Shown here: positions 39,966-48,783 of the stretch, piece after piece | Layout of the letters: each line of letters opens with the position of its first letter | How positions within the stretch are numbered: position 1 is the stretch's first letter | DNA from: Candidatus Binatia bacterium | GTDB lineage: Bacteria > Desulfobacterota > Binatia > Bin18 | Length of the DNA: 57,768 nt | Reading direction: 5' to 3' | Assembly: GCA_022824615.1 (NCBI GenBank) | Contig: JAJDZM010000099.1 | Coordinates: forward strand, 1 to 57,768 | Program-made: the position numbers and the translations under genes | Notes under the pieces: generated by a model | What the model was told of the DNA's origin: nothing | Database searches by the model: none | Seen by the model: only the letters and a program-made list of their open reading frames with translations

Positions 39966-40511
39966 TCAGGCCGCCTGTTGCTCTTTGTGTTTCAGCAACT
40001 TACCGGCAATCTGGTCCATCACTTGGTCCGCTAACACCCGGACCTCAGCTTCGAGCTTGGGCTGAATAGGATGCGGGACCAGAATGGGCTCATACTGAGG
40101 CATGCCAAGGGCTGCACATTGGGCGTGGGCGGCGCTCAGAAACTCCGTTGTCGTGATATTTGCAGTCGGAACCCCGCTCTCTTCCAGCGCGATGACATCG
40201 TGCGAACTGCACGATATGCAGCCGCCTCAATCGCTGAGCGCTTCAATGACCGCGTCGCACTTTTCTTGCAACTCCCGCTGAATAGCTTCAGCCGCAGGCC
40301 GACCTGGAGTCAGTTTCGTCCGCCGCAACACCTCCTTGACGCCGTACTGCTCACGAAGGATTTCCTCCAGGCGGTCCAGGAAGAATACGCCTTTTGCCTT
40401 GTTAATATCCAATAGACCAATCGTTATACCGGACAGTGTGTCCAGCCGGGTCGCAAAGGCTTTGGGCGATTGGTCCGCCCGCGAGGTCGGGTCTAGTAAT
40501 ACGGTTCCCAT
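39966..40511 (-). CDS. UGSC-family selenoprotein (TGA at codon 95 read as selenocysteine)
   Basis: A 181-residue protein in one frame with an internal TGA at 40227-40229. Before it: MGTVLLDPTSRA, IGLLDINKAKGVFFLDRLEE, CDAVIEALSD. After it: GGCISCSSHDVIALEESGVP, TTTEFLSAAHAQCAALGMPQ and a C terminus LLKHKEQQAA. The arrangement D-U-G-G-C followed by SSHDVIALE-GVPT matches the UGSC family, in which U or C occupies this place. A hairpin with bacterial SECIS features starts 11 nt after the TGA. The biochemical function of the family is unknown; the UxxC arrangement suggests redox or metal chemistry. The upstream gene is the usual partner. Confidence 0.85.
40197..40215 (-). promoter_or_regulatory. 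Predicted bacterial SECIS element
   Basis: On the mRNA strand the sequence ATCGTGC-AGTTC-GCACGAT forms a perfect 7-bp stem with a five-base loop. The stem begins 11 nt after the TGA and the loop 18 nt after it, with G as the second loop base. Published bacterial SECIS rules ask for a G in the first two loop bases and about 16-37 nt from UGA to loop; both are met. Confidence 0.75.
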
Positions 40512-40525
40512 ACACTTCTCCTTTC

Positions 40526-41614
40526 TTATGAATGAATCTCTTTCGTGGTAATGGTACTCCCGGAGCTTCCCCGGACCAAGCCTGGAACAGCCGCAGAAAA
40601 ACGGCCCGCCGTTCCACCCGCGACAACAATAAGAATACTCTCCGGTGCGGGAAACTTCGGATAGAGCGTGTCATCAGTCGGCGGCTCGGCCTGGGCGTTG
40701 ACGCCAGCCAACATACTCACTCCAGCGCCCTCTCCGCCGTTGACCCCAGGCCGCAGTTCACGCAGAGGGCGACGGATGTGTTCAAATAAAAATTGACGGA
40801 GATCATTTTTAGACCACCCATCCTGGGCAAAGGTCTTGGCATGCTCCGGTCCGACAATCAGCGCCGTATCCGAGAACACCGGAAAATTCTTGTGATTCCA
40901 GACCGAGGCCATAGTCCAGCCAAGCGAGAGAGCCAACTGCTCTGCACTGCGACTGGCATGGTCATTTATCTGAAGCGGGGAGTGACCACCAAACAGGGTG
41001 ACGGTACTCTGTTCCGGACGAAAACCTTTCTCTACGTGCAGCGGCTCCCACGGACTCTCCTCCTCGGCCTCGCCAATACAAAACGTGAATTGGGCTGGAT
41101 GGCCCAGGGTTGCTTTGCAAATCTCTTGGGGCTTTGCTCCGCCAATGTTGAGAATAATCAGGCGCAGCGCCCGCCCGATCGTGGCATTCGCTCGAAATCC
41201 ATGACCCAGGGCATTATGTCCGCAATTTATCCCAATGGCATGGCGGATGGGACCGTTAATAATCGTCAGGGGGGTTGCCGAGAATGTAGTGACATTAATA
41301 GCGTGGGCCGCAAACTGTTCCTCACACAAGGCTTCCACCGCGGCAACGACAACCGGGAAATACGACGCCTGACACCCCGCCATCACCGCATTAATCGCCA
41401 CTTTTTCAAGACTGGCCGGTCCGTAGTTGGGTCCCACCGTCCCCAAGACTTCTTGCGGGTCACGGTCCACTGCGGCGAGCAGCGCCATCACGCGCTCGGC
41501 GGTTGGCGGAACAACCGGCAGCCCATCGGTGAGCCCACTTGAAAAGAGGGATTCAAAAGGGTCGTTCTCCTGGATATCGATGGGTTGTGAATGGAATGCG
41601 GCAGCGTCCGCCAT
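40526..41614 (-). CDS. Conserved partner of UGSC selenoproteins, function unknown
   Basis: A 362-residue protein starting MADAAAFHSQ (GGAGGGG just upstream; a frame from 41668 is less likely). Conserved-looking blocks are SLFSSGLTDGLPVVPPTAER, RDPQEVLGTVGPNYGPASLE, KVAINAVMAGCQASYFPVVV, IINGPIRHAIGINCGHNALG, NATIGRALRLIILNIGGA and EEESPWEPLHVEKGF. I recall this protein type next to, or fused with, UGSC proteins in uncultured deltaproteobacterial-type genomes. It contains conserved Cys (AGCQ, NCGHN) but no known catalytic motif. It ends 14 nt before the selenoprotein gene, so the two are co-transcribed and may form one enzyme. Confidence 0.78.
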   Translation of the reverse strand: MADAAAFHSQPIDIQENDPFESLFSSGLTDGLPVVPPTAERVMALLAAVDRDPQEVLGTVGPNYGPASLEKVAINAVMAGCQASYFPVVVAAVEALCEEQFAAHAINVTTFSATPLTIINGPIRHAIGINCGHNALGHGFRANATIGRALRLIILNIGGAKPQEICKATLGHPAQFTFCIGEAEEESPWEPLHVEKGFRPEQSTVTLFGGHSPLQINDHASRSAEQLALSLGWTMASVWNHKNFPVFSDTALIVGPEHAKTFAQDGWSKNDLRQFLFEHIRRPLRELRPGVNGGEGAGVSMLAGVNAQAEPPTDDTLYPKFPAPESILIVVAGGTAGRFSAAVPGLVRGSSGSTITTKEIHS

Positions 41615-41683
41615 GTCTCCCCTCCGAGTATTCTCACCCTTGCATTCCTGGCATACAGCTGTCAACATTATGTGCCAACCGGC

Positions 41684-42238
41684 TCAGTCGAGCGGTTTTT
41701 CTTCGCACACATCGTCCGCACTATACTGCGCCTGAAACGCCTGAAGTGCACGATTGAAGGCCGGGTCTTCTTCCGTATCGGGCAGCGCGCCCGCCACGGG
41801 CAGACCGAGCCGCGCCACAGCCGCTTGCCAGCGCTCCAATTGCGGCGGGGACAGGGGAACAGACACGGTGTAGTGCAATTCGGTATCTTCACTGAGCAGA
41901 ATAACCGTCAGCTTATCCTGCCGAACGAGCTTCTGCAGAAGAGCGGCGTCGCTCGCCTGTCTCGGATTGAGGTAGAACACGCCGCCTTTGCTCCCCCCAA
42001 ACGTCGGATGCAGTTGGTAGCCGACGGCCACCACCCATATTTGCTCGGGGCTCTGCCACGTAGACAGGCTCAGGGTAAGTGGCAGGGGGGCTTCGATAAA
42101 CCAGTCCAGGTCTTCGACCCGGCTGACCACGGCCAGCTCTTGGGTGCCTTCACGGTCAATAAACCGGACAGAATACAGGGGTTCTTCCCTTAAGAGTAGC
42201 CAGCTCTCTCGGTTAATCACCACACCGGTCGGTTGCAT
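41684..42238 (-). CDS. Hypothetical protein
   Basis: A 184-residue protein starting MQPTGVVINRES, with CAGGAGGG 7 nt upstream. It is soluble and rich in beta-type segments (YSVRFIDREGTQELAVVSRV, LPLTLSLSTWQ, IWVVAVGYQLHPTFGGSKGG) with a helical C terminus (PPQLERWQAAVARLGLPVAG). No family was recognised. It is divergent from the MFS transporter gene, with 119 nt between the starts. Confidence 0.65.
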   Translation of the reverse strand: MQPTGVVINRESWLLLREEPLYSVRFIDREGTQELAVVSRVEDLDWFIEAPLPLTLSLSTWQSPEQIWVVAVGYQLHPTFGGSKGGVFYLNPRQASDAALLQKLVRQDKLTVILLSEDTELHYTVSVPLSPPQLERWQAAVARLGLPVAGALPDTEEDPAFNRALQAFQAQYSADDVCEEKPLD

Positions 42239-42357
42239 TGGGTGCCCTCCTGGCAGTACGCGCTTGACCCACGGGCATGCATCTATCATACATGGCACTC
42301 GCATGGCAGGTTCGACCGTACGGGGCGCAGACACCGGTCATCACACAAGGAGGGACC

Positions 42358-43644
42358 ATGGCGAGACCGGTCAGGTATAAGATCGTTGGATTGCTGTTCT
42401 CCGGAACAATCATTAACTACATCGACCGGGTGAATATCTCTGTTGCCGCGCCGGTTATCATGGCCGATTCCGGCTGGAGTAAGAGTGAGTTCGGGATGGT
42501 CTTTTCCGCCTTCCTGGTTGGCTACGCCGTACTCCAGTTGCCGGGCGGCCTGGTGGCCGACCGCTGGAGCGCACGGAAAGTACTGGCCCTCGCCTTTTGT
42601 GGCTTCTCGCTTTTCACAGCCCTGACCCCACCGGCCATTTCCGCCTTTTGGCTGCTGCTCAGCGCGCGTTTTCTGGTCGGCATGTTTGAGTCCGTTACTA
42701 TTCCGGCGCTCACTTCCGTCAATGCCCGCTGGATTCCGCGGGCCGAGTTTGGCCGCGCGCAGACCCTGAGCGTGTCCGGCGTGACGGTCGGCCAGATGAT
42801 TGCCTATCCACTCACTACCTGGATTATTCTCCACTTCTCCTGGCAGCTCGTCTTCTATTTTAACGCCCTGCTCGGCTTTGTCTGGGCGGCGGTGTGGTTG
42901 TGGTCTTCCACGGACACGCCCGGTGAGCATCCGAAGATTGATGCAGCGGAACGCGCCTATATTGAGTCAAACCTGCCCCCCCGTCCGACTGCTCCGCTGC
43001 CGTTGTGGACCGTTTTTTCCAGCGCCTCGCTGCTGACCGTGACCCTGGCCTTTATGTGTTATGCCTACGTGCTGTGGACGTTCCTGTTCTGGTTTCCGAC
43101 CTATTTGGTCGAGGCGCGCGGCATGTCTCTGGGGGTCATGGGCACGGTCGGCATTTTTATGCACGGCGCGTCGTTTCTCGGTGTTGTCGGTGCCGGGATG
43201 CTGTCAGACTGGCTGCTGCGTAACGGCTGGAGTGCGCAGTTCGCCCGCGTGCGCTTTGGTGCTTTTGGCCTCACCCTGGCCCTGCCCTGCCTGGTTCTGG
43301 CGGCTCAGACCGCCTCGCCGCTGATCTGTACCGTTTTTCTGGTGCTTTTTTACGGGCTGTTCAGTATGGGCATAGCGGTGTTTACCACGGTTGCCCTGGA
43401 GTTTAATCCGCACCAGGCCGGCGCTATCTTCGGCATGATGAATACGCTCGGGACCTTCGCCGGGGTTCTGGGTCCCTGGTCTGCCGGGCAGATGATTGAG
43501 TACAGCGGAGGAGATTGGACCATCCCGCTGTTTGTCGCGACTGGAGTTGGAGCGGTCAGTGCCCTCATCTTATTTGTGGTCAAGATTAGGAAGATCGAGA
43601 TAGACGAGGTTGCGCTGGTAGAACCAGCGGAGATCGGTTCGTGA
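42358..43644 (+). CDS. MFS transporter, anion:cation symporter (ACS) type
   Basis: A 428-residue permease with about 12 helices. Family marks: INYIDRVNISVAAPVIM near the start, the loop 2-3 motif GGLVADRWSARKVL and the TM4 motif ARFLVGMFES, followed by NARWIPRAEFGRAQTLSVSG. These are typical of the glucarate/hexuronate/phthalate family of H+-coupled organic anion importers. AAGGAGGGACC precedes the ATG; a longer frame from 42277 is unlikely. The substrate is probably a carboxylate, in keeping with the catabolic genes nearby. Confidence 0.88.
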   Translation: MARPVRYKIVGLLFSGTIINYIDRVNISVAAPVIMADSGWSKSEFGMVFSAFLVGYAVLQLPGGLVADRWSARKVLALAFCGFSLFTALTPPAISAFWLLLSARFLVGMFESVTIPALTSVNARWIPRAEFGRAQTLSVSGVTVGQMIAYPLTTWIILHFSWQLVFYFNALLGFVWAAVWLWSSTDTPGEHPKIDAAERAYIESNLPPRPTAPLPLWTVFSSASLLTVTLAFMCYAYVLWTFLFWFPTYLVEARGMSLGVMGTVGIFMHGASFLGVVGAGMLSDWLLRNGWSAQFARVRFGAFGLTLALPCLVLAAQTASPLICTVFLVLFYGLFSMGIAVFTTVALEFNPHQAGAIFGMMNTLGTFAGVLGPWSAGQMIEYSGGDWTIPLFVATGVGAVSALILFVVKIRKIEIDEVALVEPAEIGS

Positions 43645-43684
43645 GTATTTACGGAAAGAGAACGGTGACAGAGAGGAGGACCCT

Positions 43685-43981
43685 ATGGCAGACCGACAGA
43701 AACTTTCGGATGCGGACATTCAGGCCAGACTGGGCAGTATGCCGGGCTGGAGCGTGGTCGACGGGAAGTTGCACCGGGAGTATAAATTCCAGGACTTTGT
43801 CCACGCCTTTGGTTTTATGACCAGCGCGGCCCTGGTGGCAGAGTCCATGAACCACCATCCCGAGTGGTTCAACGTCTACAGCACGGTGAACGTTGACCTG
43901 GCAACCCACGACGCCGGAGGCATCACCGAGCTGGACTTTACCCTGGCCGGCAAGATGGAAGACATCGCCGGCGCAGACTGA
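43685..43981 (+). CDS. phhB: 4a-Hydroxytetrahydrobiopterin dehydratase (PCD/DCoH)
   Basis: A 98-residue protein of the pterin-4a-carbinolamine dehydratase family. The active-site motif is visible: MNHHPEWFNVYSTVNVDLAT, followed by HDAGGITELD, with the expected His-His, Trp and later His. It recycles the pterin cofactor of aromatic amino acid hydroxylases; no such hydroxylase is in the window. AGAGAGGAGG precedes the ATG. Confidence 0.95.
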   Translation: MADRQKLSDADIQARLGSMPGWSVVDGKLHREYKFQDFVHAFGFMTSAALVAESMNHHPEWFNVYSTVNVDLATHDAGGITELDFTLAGKMEDIAGAD

Positions 43982-43992
43982 AAAATCAGGGC

Positions 43993-44065
43993 GGGCAACC
44001 ACAGGGGGTTGCCCCTACAATACACATTCCCTCTCCCCTGGAGGGAGAGGGCTAGGGTGAGGGGG
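43993..44065. repeat. Composite hairpin repeat C2
   Basis: Same two-hairpin composite as C1: GGGCAACC/GGTTGCCC (43993-44000 with 44007-44014), then CCCTCTCCC/GGGAGAGGG (44029-44037 with 44043-44051) and the tail CTAGGGTGAGGGGG. It lies between the convergent phhB and CaiB genes. Confidence 0.88.
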
Positions 44066-44100
44066 TTCCTAACGGTGAACACGGCGGTACGGCTCTCGGG

Positions 44101-45297
44101 TCAGATAACGCCCGCTTGTTCCAGCTTTTGCAGCCTTTCTGCGGAGAGACCCAGCAGACCCTGGTAAACCTCGCCATTGTGCTGACCGAGCAGCGGGGCC
44201 GGGGTGACTTCGACCGGGGAGTCGTCGAGTTGAACCGCACAACCGGGCATGGTGATGCTGCCTCGGGTCGGATGTTCAACAGTGGCGACCATGCCACGTT
44301 CACGCAGCTGTGGGTGGGTGAAAATATCGTGTGAGTCAAAAACCGCCCCACACGGCACGCCGGCCTCTCCGAACCGCTCCATGACCTCGAACTTGGTGTA
44401 CCGCGTGGTCCAGGCCCGAATGATGTCATACACCTCGTCAAAGCGGGTATTACGCTCGGACGTGGCCGTATAGCGCGGGTCGTCAATCAAATCTTCACGC
44501 TCAATCGTGTGCAGCAAACTCTCCCACATCCGCGGCGTCGTGGACATGAGATAGACATAGTCGTTGGGTCCGCCCGGCGCGCAGGGATAGGTGTCCGTGG
44601 GGGCGGCATGGCTAAGGCGGTTGCCGCTGCGCTGCACCACGGCATCGGCCTGAAGATGGTGGCGCAGGGGCACCCGCACATAATTGACCACCGCATCCTG
44701 CATGGACACTTCCACGTGCTGCCCCTGACCCGTTTTACCCCGTTGCAACAGGGCCGCCAGAATACCCACGGCGCAGTGGATACCCGTGCCGGTATCCCCA
44801 ATAGTCGGACCGGGTTTGAGCGGCGGCGAGTCGGGCAGGCCGGTAATGCTCAGGGCTCCGCCGGTTGACAGGGCAATCGAGTTAAAGCTCTTATACCCGC
44901 TCCACGGGCCGGACGTGCCAAAGCCCTTGATCGTGGCATAGATCAGCCGTGGGTCGAGCTGCTGCAGGTCTGTATAGCCGAGCCCCAACCGTTCCATGGT
45001 GCCCGGAGAAAAATTCTCCAACACGACATCAACCTGAGGTACCAGGGAACGGAAGAGGTCACGCCCCTGCTCGGTCTTGAGATTGAGAGTGATGCTGCGT
45101 TTGTTGGCATTCAGCAGAATAAAAAAATGCGAATCGAGTCCCGGCTCGTTTGTCAGAAAGTTCCGCCCCGACTCGCCGGTGCGGGGCGGTTCGACCTTAA
45201 TCACATCCGCACCCAGGAAGGCCAACAGCTCCGTACACGACGGACCGGCCTCAAAATGCGACAAATCGAGAATACGCACATGGTCGAGAGCGAGCAT
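44101..45297 (-). CDS. CaiB/BaiF-family (class III) CoA transferase
   Basis: A 398-residue formyl-CoA-transferase-type enzyme: LDLSHFEAGPSCTELLAFLG, ADVIKVEPPRTGESGRNF, NANKRSITLNLKTEQGRDLF, GYKSFNSIALSTGGALSITG, and the catalytic Asp in PTIGDTGTGIHC. It moves CoA between carboxylic acids through a mixed anhydride at that Asp. AAAAAGGAGAAA precedes the ATG. One of two CaiB loci here. It is divergent from the VOC gene at 45427. Confidence 0.93.
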   Translation of the reverse strand: MLALDHVRILDLSHFEAGPSCTELLAFLGADVIKVEPPRTGESGRNFLTNEPGLDSHFFILLNANKRSITLNLKTEQGRDLFRSLVPQVDVVLENFSPGTMERLGLGYTDLQQLDPRLIYATIKGFGTSGPWSGYKSFNSIALSTGGALSITGLPDSPPLKPGPTIGDTGTGIHCAVGILAALLQRGKTGQGQHVEVSMQDAVVNYVRVPLRHHLQADAVVQRSGNRLSHAAPTDTYPCAPGGPNDYVYLMSTTPRMWESLLHTIEREDLIDDPRYTATSERNTRFDEVYDIIRAWTTRYTKFEVMERFGEAGVPCGAVFDSHDIFTHPQLRERGMVATVEHPTRGSITMPGCAVQLDDSPVEVTPAPLLGQHNGEVYQGLLGLSAERLQKLEQAGVI

Positions 45298-45426
45298 CGA
45301 TTTTCTCCTTTTTTCTCAGCGCCTGCTAGCCTACCATCTGGGTCGCGTCTCTGCCAAGCTTGTCAAATGGAGAACGGCAGGAGATAATCAGAACCCAGAC
45401 TTTCAATCAGGGAGGGACGGCAGGCT

Positions 45427-46293
45427 ATGCAAAACAAGAAAACATACGATCGTGCCACGCAGGATATCGGTAATATCATTGGCATGGAGCATGTGAATGT
45501 CACCGTGCCGGACCAGGCGATTGCTTCGACCTTTTATATCTCCGGCCTCGGCTTGACCCGCGACCCGTATATGATGGTCGGGCCGGGCAATATGTGGGTG
45601 AACGTCGGCCAGCAGCAGTTTCATCTCCCGGCGAGCGACCCGCAGGTGTTCAGAGGCCACATCGGGCTGGTTGTGCCGGACTTGAATACCTTGCAGACGC
45701 GGCTTGAGCGGGTCCAAAAACGCCTCGCCGATACGGCCTTTCGCTGGTCGGCCAAAAAAAGCTATGTCGCGGTGACGTGTCCGTGGGGAAATCAGTTGCG
45801 CTGTCACGCGCCGGGTCCGCAGTTCGGCAGCATGACGCTGGGCCTGCCCTATGTTGAGATGCCGGTCGCACCCCGCACGGCTCGCGGGATCTGCCAATTC
45901 TATCAGGAGGTGATGAACACCCCGGCGAGAGTCATCCAGGAGCGCGGCAGCGCAGTCGCCCAGGTTCAGGTCGGGCGTTCCCAGGTCCTCCGTTTTCGGG
46001 AAACCTCGAAAGCGACCCCCGCCTATGACGGCCATCATATCGCCGTCTACGTTGCCAACTTCTCCGCTCCGCATACCTTTCTGAAACGTCACAAATTGAT
46101 TACCCAGGAGAGCGACGATCATCAGTATCGTTTTCAGGCCATCGTCAACCCCAAAACCGGCAAGCTGTTATGCGAACTTGAGCACGAGGTTCGCAGCCTG
46201 TTTCATCCCATGTACGAACGGGAATTAGTCAACCGCAACGCCGACCAGAGCATTTTTGCCTATCAGAAGGGGCAGGACGCGTTTGCCGCCTGA
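45427..46293 (+). CDS. VOC-family protein (glyoxalase/dioxygenase fold)
   Basis: A 288-residue protein built of two vicinal-oxygen-chelate modules: the first around MEHVNVTVPDQAIASTFYIS and NMWVNVGQQQFHLPASDPQV, then GHIGLVVPDLNTLQTRLERV; the second around GLPYVEMPVAPRTARGICQF, YQEVMNTPARV and YDGHHIAVYVANFS. Possible metal ligands are His in NVGQQQFHL and GHHIAVY. It could be an extradiol-type dioxygenase or an isomerase; the exact reaction is not clear. It lies beside CoA transferases and a hydroxyacid dehydrogenase. Confidence 0.78.
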   Translation: MQNKKTYDRATQDIGNIIGMEHVNVTVPDQAIASTFYISGLGLTRDPYMMVGPGNMWVNVGQQQFHLPASDPQVFRGHIGLVVPDLNTLQTRLERVQKRLADTAFRWSAKKSYVAVTCPWGNQLRCHAPGPQFGSMTLGLPYVEMPVAPRTARGICQFYQEVMNTPARVIQERGSAVAQVQVGRSQVLRFRETSKATPAYDGHHIAVYVANFSAPHTFLKRHKLITQESDDHQYRFQAIVNPKTGKLLCELEHEVRSLFHPMYERELVNRNADQSIFAYQKGQDAFAA

Positions 46294-46378
46294 GCGGTTT
46301 GCAGACTTGGCGAACAACTCCACACCTGTCTCGATCTGACACAGACGAGGCGTCACCAGACGACGGGTGCTTGCGCTT

Positions 46379-46672
46379 CTAGGATTGGTGGAGTTCAAGC
46401 TCAAGACGCATCCCGACAGCGGCCGCAGCGCGTTTCAATGTATGTAGCGTCACGCCTTCGTTCTCCGGGTCGAGCAACCGGTCGAGTTGAGAGCGGCTGG
46501 TTTCCATGCGCTCGGCCATCCGTGCCTTGGAGAGGTTCTGCGCCTTCATCGCTTCCTCTAGCTTGTAGGCAAGGACAGACTTGATCGTCTGGTTCTTCAC
46601 CTCTGCATAGGTGCCGTCTTCCCGGAGCAAGCTTTCAAGCGTTGAGCCGAGATGCGGGTTTTTCTTAGCCAT
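46379..46672 (-). CDS. HigA-like XRE antitoxin
   Basis: A 97-residue helix-turn-helix protein: KSVLAYKLEEAMKAQNLSKA, RMAERMETSRSQLDRLLDPE and GVTLHTLKRAAAAVGMRLEL. It overlaps the toxin gene by 8 nt, downstream of it, the toxin-first order typical of HigBA. It should neutralise the toxin and repress the operon through the dyad upstream of the toxin. Confidence 0.87.
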   Translation of the reverse strand: MAKKNPHLGSTLESLLREDGTYAEVKNQTIKSVLAYKLEEAMKAQNLSKARMAERMETSRSQLDRLLDPENEGVTLHTLKRAAAAVGMRLELELHQS

Positions 46673-47054
46673 ATCGACCGTACTCCTTCATTCGACGTTC
46701 CGCGAGCTTCAACTCCTTCACAGGGGTCGCCTGGGTTTTCTTAATGAAAGCGTGTAGGAGCACCATATTCCTCCTCGATACGATGAAGAATACCCTGGCG
46801 ATGCGCCGGCCTGTCAGGTTGCTGCGTACCTCGTGTAAGCCGGGATAACCCGTGAGCGATATGCAAAGAGGCGGGCCGCACGGCCAGCTAAACTCGGCCT
46901 TCATGAGGTCACGACCAATCAACCTTCGGTCCTCCGCAGGCAGCTTCCCAAGCCATTCGCGCACCGGCTCTCGACCGCTTATCAGCCGGTAGAATCGAGC
47001 GATAATAATCTTCTCGGGCGCTCTCACCACATCCGTGTACCATATGTGGTACAT
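46665..47054 (-). CDS. HigB/RelE-like (phage Gp49) toxin
   Basis: A protein of about 129 residues with the Gp49-like pattern IIIARFYRLISGREPVREWL, LPAEDRRLIGRDLMKAEFSW, GYPGLHEVRSNLTGRRIARV and FFIVSRRNMVLLHAFIKKTQ. Such toxins cleave mRNA at the ribosome. The start is uncertain: an ATG at 47054 overlaps a dyad that may be the operator, and no good ribosome site precedes it; a GTG at 47030 would put the dyad in the promoter. The antitoxin gene follows with an 8-nt overlap. Confidence 0.82.
   Translation of the reverse strand: MYHIWYTDVVRAPEKIIIARFYRLISGREPVREWLGKLPAEDRRLIGRDLMKAEFSWPCGPPLCISLTGYPGLHEVRSNLTGRRIARVFFIVSRRNMVLLHAFIKKTQATPVKELKLAERRMKEYGRYG
47036..47053. promoter_or_regulatory. 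Candidate HigBA operator (dyad)
   Basis: TGTACCATATGTGGTACA has perfect 6-bp arms (TGTACC/GGTACA) around a 6-nt centre. It lies at the 5' edge of the toxin gene, where the antitoxin of such systems usually binds to repress. Proposed on symmetry and position only. Confidence 0.4.
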
Positions 47055-47105
47055 CCTGCTATGACTGTACCGCCGAGAATCGCTTCCCGTGAGCAAACGC
47101 CCGTC

Positions 47106-48101
47106 CTAATACCCGCCGCGTTTGTCCACGACATTATCCATGGACTCGCCGCGTAAATACTGGCCGAGAATCGGTTGGAACAACGCCACCGCGTGCTCCC
47201 AGTAGTGAGAGCGAATGCCGGAATAATGCGGGGTGAGAATGACGTTCGGCAGGTGGAATAATTCGCTGTCGGCCTCCGGTGGCTCGGGATCGGTGACGTC
47301 CAGTCCGGCGCCGCCGAGACGGTCTTCTTTGAGGGCCTGGATTAAGGCCGCTTCCTGAATGATCGCGCCGCGGCCGACATTCAAAATAAAAGCCCCTGGC
47401 TTCATCAGCCGCAGTTCATGATCTCCGATCAGGCCCCTGGTTTCCGGCGTCAGCGGGGCGGCCACCACCACATAGTCCGACTGGGCCAGGAGCTGGGGCA
47501 GGTCGTTTTGCCCGAGCAATTCATCCACGCAGGCCGGCTTGTCGCCCCCCCGGCGTTTATTGGCGACCACCCGCATGCCGAAGGCCTGACAGCGTTCGGC
47601 CACGGCCAAGCCAATACTGCCCAGCCCGATAATGCCAACGGTCCGGCCGTGCAACTCGGCAATCAGCGAAAACCGGCTGAGCATTTCCTGACGCGCCCAC
47701 TTGCCCTCTCCCTGGAGGCGGTACGCCTCGTGCAGGCGGCGCGCAAACATGAGCATCATGCCCAGCACGTGCTCGGCAATCGGAACGCCGTAGAGACCGC
47801 GCGAGTTGGTGACAATGACCTCGCTCTCGATCAACTCCGGGAACAGGACGTGCGTAGCCCCGGCCGAGGTGAGGTGGAGCCATTTGAGCTGGGTGGCGAC
47901 CGACAGGTCCTTTTTGCTGAATCGGACGGCGCACAGCACCTCCGTATCGGCCAGTTCGGTCAACCGCCGGTCCGGGTCCTGAATCAGGTTGATGTGGGCC
48001 TGCGGAAACTCGTCTTGCAGTTGCCGGACGAGCGTGAGGGGAAAATCCGGCCAGCCGGCCAGCCCGGCCGCACCGGCAAACGAAATGCTCACCTTGGTCA
48101 T
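47106..48101 (-). CDS. D-2-hydroxyacid dehydrogenase
   Basis: A 331-residue NAD-dependent dehydrogenase. The NAD-binding motif is VGIIGLGSIGLAVAERCQAF; active-site residues appear as NVGRGAIIQEAAL (Arg), LDVTDPEPPEADSEL (Glu) and LTPHYSGIRSHYW (His). N-terminal substrate domain as in the phosphoglycerate dehydrogenase-like group. The start MTKVSISFAG is preceded by AAGAGGAC; the longer open frame upstream overlaps the VOC gene. The substrate is unknown; 19 nt separate it from the VOC gene. Confidence 0.92.
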   Translation of the reverse strand: MTKVSISFAGAAGLAGWPDFPLTLVRQLQDEFPQAHINLIQDPDRRLTELADTEVLCAVRFSKKDLSVATQLKWLHLTSAGATHVLFPELIESEVIVTNSRGLYGVPIAEHVLGMMLMFARRLHEAYRLQGEGKWARQEMLSRFSLIAELHGRTVGIIGLGSIGLAVAERCQAFGMRVVANKRRGGDKPACVDELLGQNDLPQLLAQSDYVVVAAPLTPETRGLIGDHELRLMKPGAFILNVGRGAIIQEAALIQALKEDRLGGAGLDVTDPEPPEADSELFHLPNVILTPHYSGIRSHYWEHAVALFQPILGQYLRGESMDNVVDKRGGY

Positions 48102-48120
48102 GATCGTCCTCTTGACGGGC

Positions 48121-48657
48121 CTATTCGCTGCCTTCCATTTGCGCGTCTCGCCAATAGCTCCACGGCACAGGATAGTGCACCAGCTCCAATTTGATGCCGT
48201 CCGGGTCGGCAAAGAACACGGCATAATAATGCGGGCCGTACTCGGGATAGTCCGCCGGCGGGTCGAGGACGGTGATGCCCTCTGCCAACAGAAAATCGTG
48301 GAAGCGGTCCACATCGGCCTTGTGCCTGACCTTGAGGGCCAGATGGTGCAGGCCGGCGCGAAAGCGATTATGGCCGAGAGCTTTTTCCTCGGCCGCGGCT
48401 TCCTTGATACCGATAATCAGGTGGGCGTTGTGGAAGCCGTTATAATGCGGATGGACGAGCTTGCGAAATCCGAGCGCACCCAGAATTTTTTCATAAAAGG
48501 GCAGCGAGCGGCTCAAATCCGTGACCGTCAGGTCAAGATGATCAACGCCCAGGACCTCAAAGGTCTCGAAGTCAGGAGGAATCGTTTCCAGCGGAATCGA
48601 GCCCGGAATGACCGCGCTTTTCAGATGATCGGCGTGAAAGAGTTCGGATGGAGACAT
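48121..48657 (-). CDS. VOC-family (glyoxalase/bleomycin-resistance fold) protein
   Basis: A 178-residue single-module VOC protein: FEVLGVDHLDLTVTDLSRSL, PFYEKILGALGFRKL, GLHHLALKVRHKADVDRFHD and the C-terminal metal-ligand strand FFADPDGIKLELVHYPVPW. Potential ligands are His in VDHLDL and LHHLAL and Glu in LELVH. AAAGGAGGATT precedes the ATG. It sits just upstream of the hydroxyacid dehydrogenase, so the pair may work on the same small acid or aldehyde. Confidence 0.88.
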   Translation of the reverse strand: MSPSELFHADHLKSAVIPGSIPLETIPPDFETFEVLGVDHLDLTVTDLSRSLPFYEKILGALGFRKLVHPHYNGFHNAHLIIGIKEAAAEEKALGHNRFRAGLHHLALKVRHKADVDRFHDFLLAEGITVLDPPADYPEYGPHYYAVFFADPDGIKLELVHYPVPWSYWRDAQMEGSE

Positions 48658-48783
48658 CGCAATCCTCCTTTGCCTGAACAGACCGCGTGAAGACGTCCCC
48701 AGGCCCGGGAGCGTTCACCCGGTGTCGTCCCGTATATGGGAGCGGCAGCCTGGGTGAGCGCTCTCGTAGCCCTGAGAGGGCTC

